Shown one piece after another: positions 54,373 through 64,000 of a stretch of 64,000 nucleotides of DNA; the first letter of the stretch is position 1; every line of letters begins with the position of its first letter. A model generated the notes under the pieces. The model was given only the letters and a program-made list of their open reading frames with translations, made no database searches and had not been told where the DNA came from. The position numbers and the translations under genes were made by a program. The DNA is from Centropus unirufus. Taxonomy: Eukaryota; Chordata; Aves; Cuculiformes; Centropidae. The DNA lies in assembly GCA_013397695.1 (NCBI GenBank), contig VYZI01000124.1, positions 1,069,354 through 1,133,353 of the forward strand. Direction: 5' to 3'.

Positions 54373-55389
54373 GATTTGACTGGAAAAAGGAATTCTCCAT
54401 TTTGATGAGTATATCACTGGGAGAAAAACATACATTTATAACTGGTCTGCTTCAAGCCTCATATGGTAAGACACCTTGGTCCTGACATTTCACTTTCCTT
54501 TGACCTCTGACACAACTGCAGAGAAATCCTTTAACTTCTCTGCATTCTTTTTGCAACCATCAAATATAAACAAGAAGTTTCCACAGCCTAGTCTGTTGAG
54601 AGGCTTAATTGGTAAATATTTGTATAGGGAATCTAAATACTTGGATTAACAAGGAGAGAGATATGCAAATGATTATTGAATGCAGGTGTTTACAGCTCTA
54701 TAGTAGCAGAGAATATTATCCTCCCTTGTACATTATAGCATCTGAGAAATAAACGCCAACTGTAGTTTTAAAAGTACTAAGAACAAGCATAACAGGCTGA
54801 GGGAAGTTTATCCTTCTTGGTCCCAGCTGAATTTTCTGTATCTTCATGAATCACCTTAATGTAGTCACTCAGGAGATGTATAATAAGATTTGTACATTTG
54901 TAACTTTGCAGGGCTGCAAGATTTGGAATTCAGTTTTGAAATATCAGCTGTTTCACTTCACATTTATTCCAGAGGCTTTGGCAATCATTTCCACAATAGA
55001 TCACATGGATCTGTCTGTCCAATAGCTCCTTGCCTAATAAGGAGTTTCTTTTCTTAGGTTCAGTCAAAAGTTATCATCTGAAGCATTGTAATGCACTGTA
55101 TTGTACCAGACCTAGTCATCCATGCAAAGACCTCTACTGGGCATGCATTTGTTGCTTAGCCAGAGGGTCACAAGTATAATGTGACAGGGCCTGATTGATA
55201 GGCCTTAAAGGATATGTTTGACCCATAGATGATTCATATGCCATTGCTATGTGCATTGTTCAGTCTGTAACTTTCCATTCTCAATAGAGTTGTGCTGTAG
55301 TATTTCTAATAGGTAAGAGTGTAAGTGTTTCATAATCAGTAGAATTGTGCTATGTGAAAGAGAGAGGAGCTGTACAGGAATGTTGTGTC
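54373..55389. other. Non-genic unique DNA before the gap
   Basis: AT-rich sequence with no open frame of note and no recognisable repeat. Confidence 0.55.
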
Positions 55390-56029
55390 NNNNNNNNNNN
55401 NNNNNNNNNNNNNNNNNNNNNNNNNNNNNNNNNNNNNNNNNNNNNNNNNNNNNNNNNNNNNNNNNNNNNNNNNNNNNNNNNNNNNNNNNNNNNNNNNNNN
55501 NNNNNNNNNNNNNNNNNNNNNNNNNNNNNNNNNNNNNNNNNNNNNNNNNNNNNNNNNNNNNNNNNNNNNNNNNNNNNNNNNNNNNNNNNNNNNNNNNNNN
55601 NNNNNNNNNNNNNNNNNNNNNNNNNNNNNNNNNNNNNNNNNNNNNNNNNNNNNNNNNNNNNNNNNNNNNNNNNNNNNNNNNNNNNNNNNNNNNNNNNNNN
55701 NNNNNNNNNNNNNNNNNNNNNNNNNNNNNNNNNNNNNNNNNNNNNNNNNNNNNNNNNNNNNNNNNNNNNNNNNNNNNNNNNNNNNNNNNNNNNNNNNNNN
55801 NNNNNNNNNNNNNNNNNNNNNNNNNNNNNNNNNNNNNNNNNNNNNNNNNNNNNNNNNNNNNNNNNNNNNNNNNNNNNNNNNNNNNNNNNNNNNNNNNNNN
55901 NNNNNNNNNNNNNNNNNNNNNNNNNNNNNNNNNNNNNNNNNNNNNNNNNNNNNNNNNNNNNNNNNNNNNNNNNNNNNNNNNNNNNNNNNNNNNNNNNNNN
56001 NNNNNNNNNNNNNNNNNNNNNNNNNNNNN
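55390..56029. other. Assembly gap (640 Ns)
   Basis: All 640 bases are undetermined. The non-round length suggests the gap size was estimated rather than set to a default. Open frames that appear to cross it are meaningless. The right edge begins with a TTTA-type simple repeat, a plausible cause of the break. Confidence 0.99.
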
Positions 56030-59000
56030 TTTATTTATTTTGCCCTTTTCACTTTTCCCATTTTTCTCCTGATTTTGATAGTAAGATCCCTTATTATATC
56101 CTTATTGGAAGGGGTGTATGCAAAGGAAATAAAACAGTCAAAACTGTATACCTGAACTACAAGGTTTTCATCTTTTTCCACTAACCAATGAGAGATGAAT
56201 TATCGTTGCAGTACAGAAGCAGAAAATAAGGAAGAGTGAATGCCACTAGATGCTCACCTCCTTCAGTAACACAAAATGGATTGCATTGGATAAACCCATT
56301 TTCCTCCAGTGATTGAACCATGCCAAATGCCCCAGAGAAAAGTCAAAGTACCAGCATGTTCTTTAGTTGCTTTGGTTTCTATACTGACTGCTAATTTTGT
56401 AAGTGATTCTTCCCTTTTAGACATCATTAGATATCCAGTTCAGTAAATATTTCTGTTGTGTGCTATTATTTGCCTGTAGAACTCTAAGCTACACACAAGT
56501 TCCAAGGTCCCTGCCAATATTTCCCCTGGTTCTAAAACAACCTCTACTCTTGCTTTCACTGATGTAAGGGCCAGAGAATAGCATTCATGCTGAGCACAAA
56601 TCCATTCTAGTCTGAGAGACTTTGAAAATACTTTTTTAAAAAAAAGAAGGAAAAATTATAAACATTAACTCCAGGAATCATCCCACCAAGGGGCAAAAGT
56701 AGTCTGAAATTTTACCAGGAACAGATGAGAAATAACTGTTTTCATTCCCTGTTGAGATCTTCTGGTAATGGAAAAAGAAACAGCTATCCTGTGCAGTCTC
56801 AGAGCCTGATGTGAGGAACATCTCTACTTATTAGTGTTATTGACAAGTTGTGCTGTTTCTTTTATTGAGGTCTTCTTCCACCCTGCTTTTTTTTGTTTTG
56901 CTGGACTGCATGATTGTTTGAAACAGACCTTTTTAGCAATGCCAAAAGTGCATGCTGTGGCTCAGAGTTTGTCTTTAAAGTGTGTCTCCCAAACTTCATT
57001 TCAGATTTGAGATGTGAATCCCTTGTTATGCCTTTGTGGCTGTTTCTTCAAAGTAGAGATAAATAAGGTGGAAACGCACCTTTTCTTACTTACTTGAGAT
57101 GTAGAAAGTTTCTCCGGGAGATTAAGTACCTTGATAGAATAAACGTGTAACATAATCTCAGACTGTCTGTTCAGTGAAAAACACATTGATCCAGGGACTC
57201 AACAGTATTCTTTAAAAATAATACATATCTAAAATAACAGCCCAAGCTGTTGGGGAAAAGAAAGCTTTAGTTCTATATTTCAGGTCTATGAAGTCTCATT
57301 CATAGAAACATAACTCACAACTGACTTTTATGTCACATTTGCTCATCACCAGACTCTACTTACCTACCAGAGTGCATCACATGGATTATTCACCATTCCA
57401 TGACTCTCTTGAAATATGGAGCTGGAAAAATGTTCCAGTAGAGCACAGCACTGAAGCTCCCTAATGGGAAATGTATGAAGAAAAGTGTCTCCAAGGTGGT
57501 CCACCCTACAAGAAGCTCTGTTGAAAACAACCCTTTCCACCTGCAGACCTCTCACATGGCAATTTTCCTGTCAGGTGATACCAGAGTCCCAACAGGCAAG
57601 GGAAACACATTCCACATCAAGATACAGAAGAGCATGGTGTGGCTAGCATTCATGCAGAACTGATATAAAGGAATTCTTTCCCATGGTCAAAGATAGATTG
57701 CTTCTGATTTCTCTCTCCCGTAACATACCAGTCAAAAGTGCAACCAATGAAACCAAAGGTTGAAAAATTCAGACTGACAAAATACTTTCTCCCTTTCACA
57801 GGCTCTGTCACAGGGAAAACAGGTAGCAGAATACATACGGTTCATCACTGAATATTTGCTGCTATATATGCAGAAAAGTCTTAGAAATTTCATCTCCTTT
57901 TTGATGTTCATCCGGGAGAAGCTGCACTCTCAATACCTATGGTGAATTCTATTATATGGAAGGTGACTAAAATTTTGACGCATTGCACCATATCCATTTC
58001 CAAGCTTCTCCGGGGTTAGTACTTCAGGAAATCAGTACAGTTGATGTGATAGTATGTAGCAGGCAGAGTAACAATAACACTGTGTGACAGCAAATCAGCA
58101 AGTGCATCCCACACAATCTATTGAATTTTGGTAAGTTTAATTTTTCAATTTTCTTAGTATTCCCAGTTCATATTCTTTGGGAATCTGACACAAAGCTACA
58201 TATTTCAGTAGCTGAATTCCTTTTTATTATCTAAGCACATTAACTTAAAGTCGAATTTAGATCATCTCTTTAGCACTTGCAATCTGCAGTATAGGCATTA
58301 GACACATTACAGGAGCTGACTGTAACAGTCAAAGAAAAATTGTCCTCCCTCCTTTTAACTCCATGCTTTTGTCAACCAAAATGTAATTAGCAGAGGACAG
58401 ATAACACTAGACAAACTCTGCAAATATGCAAACACAGCTTCCATAAGTAGACTGCTGTACTCATAATATTATTAAAAATGAAGATATTCCCTACTGTTAC
58501 CATGGGACCACGTGTCTGATAAGTGTAAACTGCATTACTGCCTGTACCGGATATTCATGCTGAGCAAACAGAAGAAAGAAGAGATGGTTAAGATTTCAGC
58601 CTTAACAATGACAGGAATTCAAACTTGTAAAAATTGGAATAATAAACTCAGACTTGCTCTGAGGATAAATCAGTTTGGGAAGAATAAAAATGTGAAGTCC
58701 TGCAGCAAAGATGGCAGGCAAGAATGGGTAATTTAAAAGTATAGAATCTTTTCCTCCAGACACTTGCAGTGATTATGAGTAACATATTTCTCTTGGGTTT
58801 TGTCATACAGTAATTCTTTCTTTAAAAACATTCTAGTTTGGGCATTATAAAAACACAAAATGTAGTATGTTGGGGCAGCCCAGTGCTTGGGTATCTTCAT
58901 AGTGTGTTGCAATTGCTAGTACTTTAGGAATTTTCAGTTGCAAACTTAACAAATGAGTAAAAGTTCCTACATGTTATGTAAAGCGTGGTGAGCAAGGACC

Positions 59001-62000
59001 TTGTGTCATCCATTGCATTGCACTTACTGAACTAGCTGAAACCTCTTAATTCAATCAAAACATCCCAAGAGAACACAACAGCTTGGAAATTTTGTTTGGT
59101 ACTAGGCAGTACTACTCTTCCCTTTAAATCCCACCTATTCACAACAGCAGAGAAAAATCCAGCTGTTCCCTGAATTAGCATGCCCATGGTATCCAGCTGC
59201 TCTGGAAAACCATAGCCAGCACTTGAAAACGTTAGATTATAAGTTACTATACACACACATCATTAACTTTTAATAGTAGAGTAAATGGAGTATTTTCATT
59301 GTATCTACAAGTCTATGACATTTATTTGAACCAGACATGATTTCTTTCCTTTTTTAGAGTATCTATATCTCTAGAACGTAGATCCAATTTTCTCATCATT
59401 AAAATGGGATCCTAAACTTCAGAAAGGTTGACAACATAAAATAGATGTAACTGTCTCAATTAAAGGCCACTGGATAAGTGATTACTTGATTATACCTTTT
59501 TCTCAGGCATTTTTTTGAAACAATTAATTATAATTTCTAAGAAATTCAGGCTCATCAACTCACCATTATTCAGTGGAAATCTGTGGTATTTACCAAATGA
59601 GTACTCTGAATTACATATTTGTAAGTAAATAGCCAGGTTCACATTGACAGTAAACTATATTTTGGATGCTGCAGCACAAACTAGCCTTTCTATTAGCATT
59701 GCAAGTGCAACTGATGAGGTTTTGAAAAGGTTTTTAAATCCTGTAAGTAGCAGGAGAACATTTTCTGGTTTAACTCTACCTTTTGCAAAGCCCTAAATGC
59801 AGTGGGGTAGATGTAAAATCCAACACAAAAACTAAGTTTATACAAAAGATAGCATCACTTTAAGATAAGTAAGCACTTGAGCCTAAAACTGATTCCTTTC
59901 CAGTTCCTTGGTTCTAGGAAACAGCTCCTGTGGTTTTACTTACAGCCAAGTCAAACTGAAACCAGACAGGGTCTATTTGCAGACTCTGACCCAGATGTAT
60001 CTGATAGTACCATGAATGGAAACCTGAAAACTGATCTGCCAGAAATGTGAACTCTGAGGCTGTGGCTAAAACTTCAACAGTAAAACTTCTTGAACAACTT
60101 TGGATAATTGACACCACCAGCTTCTCAGCACTTCTTTTTTTTTTTGGCCTTCTGCCTACTTCCTCCTTCTGCAATCCAGCCCACCACAGACCAGCTAACA
60201 CCAGCATTTTGGCCAAACCAGCCCAGTGGGTCATCCCAAGGGCAAGGAATAATGGCCAGAAGGAGGCAGTAACTACCTGTGCTTCCTCTGGCTTAGTTCT
60301 AGTTTCCATCCAGATCTTCTTGAAAACTTTGCTACCTACAGGCAGTGCTGCAAAGAATTGTATGTAGTCACAGAAGCCACAATGACAACAGAAACTCAGA
60401 ACTTCAAGGTCATAGGACAGCTCACAGCCAGGATCAGTGCAAAAGTGTAAGATATAAATAAAAGACTTCAATTACCAACAAAAAACCGCAAGATACAGGA
60501 GAGATGTAGCATAGCATTTAGTTTCCTTTCCTTTTTAGAGGAATGCAATGATAACGATATTACTCTGTATTTGCAGTCTGTAAAAGAACTGAGAAGTATA
60601 TCATATTAGTGTTTACTGTGTTTTGTATCCTCAAACACTGGGAAAACTGGAATAAACTAGAGAGGTAAATGCTTGGTAATTCATCTTAATTAATTGACCA
60701 ATATATCAAACTTTGAAATTTAATATCAAACCAAAAGGTTGGTGTAGCTCATGGCAAATAATTGAAATAAGGTTTTGTGCTATATTTCCATGCTGGAAAC
60801 CTCACTACAATGCACAAAGATCAATACTCAGCATGACAGATGGATGGTTCTGAAAACTTCGAAAGTCAGCTGGCTGACTTCTAGTTTATGAGGTATGAGA
60901 AATGTGTCAACAATTGCAAAATTGTCCCATTAGTTTTGGAAACTAATTTAATATGTGCCTGTGAAAAGGAACAAAAGAATTTCTGACCTATCTTTTAGTA
61001 AATTTCTATACATGGGAAGGTAACTCATCTGTTTTCCAACTCATTAAATTTTTTTCACACCTGAGGAGGTAAAATTGAAGTCTAAATTTCAGAAATATTT
61101 TATTCTACACACAGAGTTTACTTTGTAAAACAAGTTTTATTGAGAAACAAGCTAGAGCAAAGCCAAGGGCCAAGCTTTGGCAGAGGGCTCAGATCTGACT
61201 TCCACATTACCTGCAAGATGACACGTTGGTGGAAGGATGGTCTAGTGCTCTCAGGCTACCAGAGGAAATACTTGGCAGTGGAAAGGAAAAGCCATAATTT
61301 ACTGTGGCTTCATCATCAGTCCATCCTGGAGGAAAACTTGTCAAAACGACAAAACAAGTTCTGCTCAACTCCTTGTACAGTTATCAGGGTTTAAGCACTT
61401 TACCAGTCAAGATTTCTGCCCTTGCTTTTTATTTATCACAGTAGAAGTTAAAGATGATTAATGATGTCCAGAGACACATAGTAAGGACCTCAAAGGGTTT
61501 ATGGGCACTCTGACACAGAAGATGTAAGCAGCTTGATAAATGTTCTTGTTTCTGGCTAGGCCTAAATTTTAACTTTAAAGATCCACAAAGGTTTGATTTA
61601 GTCTAAATACTTTGGTTAGAATAGATAGAATTTCTTTGCTTCACAGTGAGCAAAGGCATTAAAGGGCCTCTTAGGTCCGCCTCTCATAGTAAAGATCCCA
61701 TGTGGCCTGTGCTTAGGATGTAAAGTAATGGTGCATGAAGATTCTATAGTCTGTATTATGAAGTTCCCCTTTCTCCTTCTGTTCTCCATTTAACTCTTCA
61801 CTGAAGCATATGCCAGAATCTCATCTTTCTATGACTTAGCAGAAAACATTACACAAGCAATAAACTACAAAGTGAACAAGGAAGCCTTGATAAGTGGATA
61901 TTAATAGTTCTTGGTCATCTTTCAAAATTAAGACAATTTACCTTCTTATGACACAAGGAGGTGAACTAACCCAGTTGCTGATGATGAAGGTTACACAGAT

Positions 62001-62138
62001 ATCAACATCAGCATGTCCCAGCTTCTTGATGTTATACACCTTATTTATTATCACATTGGAAGTTACCATTTCCATTTCTCCATTCCTAGTATCTCCCTGT
62101 CTAGTTGTGTGTCTGTTTGGTCTCTACTACAGCCATGC

Positions 62139-62188
62139 AGAAGAAAATTAGAAAAGGAAAAGGAAAAAGAAAGGGCAAAGAAAAGGGA
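62139..62188 (+). repeat. Purine-rich (A/G) tract
   Basis: About 50 plus-strand bases are nearly all A and G, dominated by GAAAA/GGAAAA words. It is simple-sequence DNA with strand asymmetry. Confidence 0.85.
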
Positions 62189-62351
62189 TCAATGCCTATC
62201 ACCCAGATTCTTTCAAAGACCAAGGACTGGAAGGATAGACTACCAGAATAGAGTAACTAGTAACTTCAGCGGTGGTTAAAGGAGCAGGGGAACAGGCAAC
62301 TTGGGAACAAGAACTAAGTAACGGAGAAATCTGACGCTATATTAGGCTTTT

Positions 62352-62390
62352 GGATTGGGTTTGGGTTTGTTTGGTTTTGTATTTTTTTTC
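62352..62390 (+). repeat. GGGTTT-like G/T tract
   Basis: The plus strand reads GGATTGGGTTTGGGTTTG, then TTTGG and a T-rich run. It superficially resembles telomere-like repeats but only two GGGTTT units occur. Four G runs of at least two could in principle form a weak two-layer quadruplex. Confidence 0.8.
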
Positions 62391-64000
62391 CTTCCCAGAC
62401 TTTGATCTGAGCACAGTTAATATTTGATCTGAAAAGAAGACATCATAAACAAGATCAAAAGAAATGATCAGGTCTCTTGCATTTTTGCCTGCATGGTGGT
62501 CCAGATTCAGTAAAAGATATGAAACAGGCGCCATGAAACAGGAGATTAATGATCAAGGCATCCTCCTGTAAAGCAGAAGAGCAAGTTCAAATTCCCTGCA
62601 GCTGAGATAAGAGTTGAACTTCCTGCAAAGTCTTCTAATCATAAGGCATTTCCAACATGAGTATTTCCTCCCACAAGCTTTAAATTTCTTTAACTGTTTT
62701 GTTTTGTGACAAGCACAGTACTTCCAGGGTGCATTAAGTGTTGCCTAAACACTCCTATCCAATTGGGGTTTTCAGGGACTTGTGAACCTAAATCAGCTTT
62801 AACTGGAAGATAACTACCTAGGTATTCAGCTCAGCCACACTAGAGGTACCTGCAGTCCATACCCATACTACGTTCCTCTAATTACTTTAAACTGGGGGAA
62901 GTGGAGAGCGGAAGTGCAATGAATATATATTTGAATCGTGAAGCTCTTTAAGGTGAATTCTAGACAAATCCTAAGCAATGAGTTAGCCATGACAGCTTGG
63001 ATATTCCTCCCTTACCCATGTTCATGTGTCCAGGATGCATTACCTGAAGTACAAGCCTCTGGCTGGATAAGTTTTCATATCAGTATGTTCAGATGCTACG
63101 AATGTGGTCTTTGGTCCATGGAGGAAACCTTCTTTATCTGTGTAGACTCAAAATACAGTAAGTTTTGTGGAATATTTTCAGTATGTTACTTCTATACAGA
63201 ATTACCTTGGGAAGGAGAAATCTTTAGCACTGGGAAGCACATCAGACTCATGCTATGAAACAAGGTCGCACCACCCATACTGTTCACTCAGTCTGGTGCA
63301 TTTGCTTATTTAAGTATCTTTCTTTAAAACAAAATAAAGTATTTCTCACCATTCAGGATGACCACACCAATTTCAGTCCTGTAGGTCTGTGAAAGCAGAA
63401 ATGAAGTAGCATTTTGAAAAAATTAAACTAATCTCTTGAAATTCCTACCTCTATAAAATATTTTCAGGGACCCTAGAGATGAGAAGCATGATTTTTCTGA
63501 AGAAATACAGATAATTGGAACACTGCCACAGACCTAAAAACCTAATATCCTATAAATCTGAAGTGGGTTTTCAGCTTTTCAGGACCAAACTCTAACATAT
63601 TCTCCAGAAGTAGTAGGTAAAGCAAGCAGAGCTTAATATTTCTAAGCAGTTTGTATGCTTCCTAATGGAAGCATGATCTATCTTAAAGGAAATGGCAGAT
63701 CTTAATTAGATCGTCAGACTCATATGTAAGTAGCCTCTACAGGGTGAATTTAAGTAGTTACCTGGACTTCTAGCTACTTTTCCAATATAATGACTCTTGT
63801 AGCATGGACAAAAGAGCCAACAGAGACTTGATAAATAATTTATTCAAATAATATATCCATTCTCCATCTGTTGAAAGATAATATTGTTTCCTATCATTCC
63901 TTGATGATCTTATCTAGTGAGATAGGTTGATCTTTGTGAATGACATCTGTTCATTTTTACCATGAAAACACAGGAATTCTTTTGAATCCCAGAAATTGTT

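Larger units (their letters stand above)
56030..64000. other. Non-genic unique DNA to the end of the window
   Basis: No recognisable gene. The longest frame is on the minus strand at 59914-60471 (185 codons from a TTG, about 131 from the first ATG at 60307-60309), discussed under findings. A pocket of somewhat higher GC at 57360-57665 holds a 62-codon plus frame with no familiar motif. The frame at 62938-63258 begins at a GTG and also looks like chance. Confidence 0.5.

Noticed and set aside
55345..56184. Open frames of 241-279 codons across the gap
   Set aside because: Almost all residues are unknown because the frame consists of Ns; they are artefacts.
62352..62374. Interstitial telomere-like repeat
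   Set aside because: The units are GGGTTT and only two occur; the vertebrate telomere unit is TTAGGG, so this is not telomeric.
62560..62620. Possible tRNA B-box (GTTCAAATTCC) near 62586
   Set aside because: The spacing and the flanking bases do not form acceptor, D and anticodon stems; no cloverleaf could be drawn.

Overview
The window looks like a stretch of bird nuclear DNA with no recognisable gene, either a gene desert or the inside of a very long intron. Three things point to this. It is AT-rich and CpG-poor. It has no long open frames with recognisable protein content. Its only clear interspersed repeats are chicken-repeat-1 (CR1) non-LTR retrotransposon fragments, in both orientations and of differing ages, with no mammalian-type SINEs. 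CR1 dominance with little else is typical of birds, and a galliform is my best guess. Turtles and crocodilians also carry CR1, so the class is an inference rather than a proof.

Layout: positions 1-12802 are unique-looking AT-rich DNA with short tandem and inverted repeats (1311, 5821, 9608). A small CR1 end lies at 12803, and a larger CR1 copy with a big internal deletion at 13944-14757. From 14758 to 25080 the DNA is unique, with one short motif at 20538 that resembles an LTR start. A CR1 3' end of a different subfamily lies at 25081-25345. From 25346 to 34189 there is a nested hairpin (30233-30316) and a cluster of tandem duplications (27221-27401). Plus-strand CR1 3' ends lie at 34190-34270 and 42903-43062, with a doubtful remnant at 41015. 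From 43063 to 52670 there is only unique DNA with low-complexity tracts. The best-preserved element is a 1.5 kb minus-strand CR1 at 52671-54195. It still encodes recognisable reverse-transcriptase sequence, including the catalytic FADD motif, but is broken by a stop, a frameshift and deletions. A short plus-strand CR1 end follows at 54312-54372. An assembly gap of 640 Ns occupies 55390-56029, and the rest to 64000 is unique AT-rich DNA.

No functional protein-coding gene, tRNA, rRNA, CRISPR array, promoter or complete mobile element could be supported. Nothing bacterial or operon-like is present. I saw no convincing new biological system. The most unusual items are two inverted-repeat structures (5821-5856 and 30233-30316), a local cluster of small tandem duplications near 27.3 kb, and two unexplained open frames (12145-12570 plus, 59914-60471 minus) whose coding status cannot be judged without comparison to other genomes.
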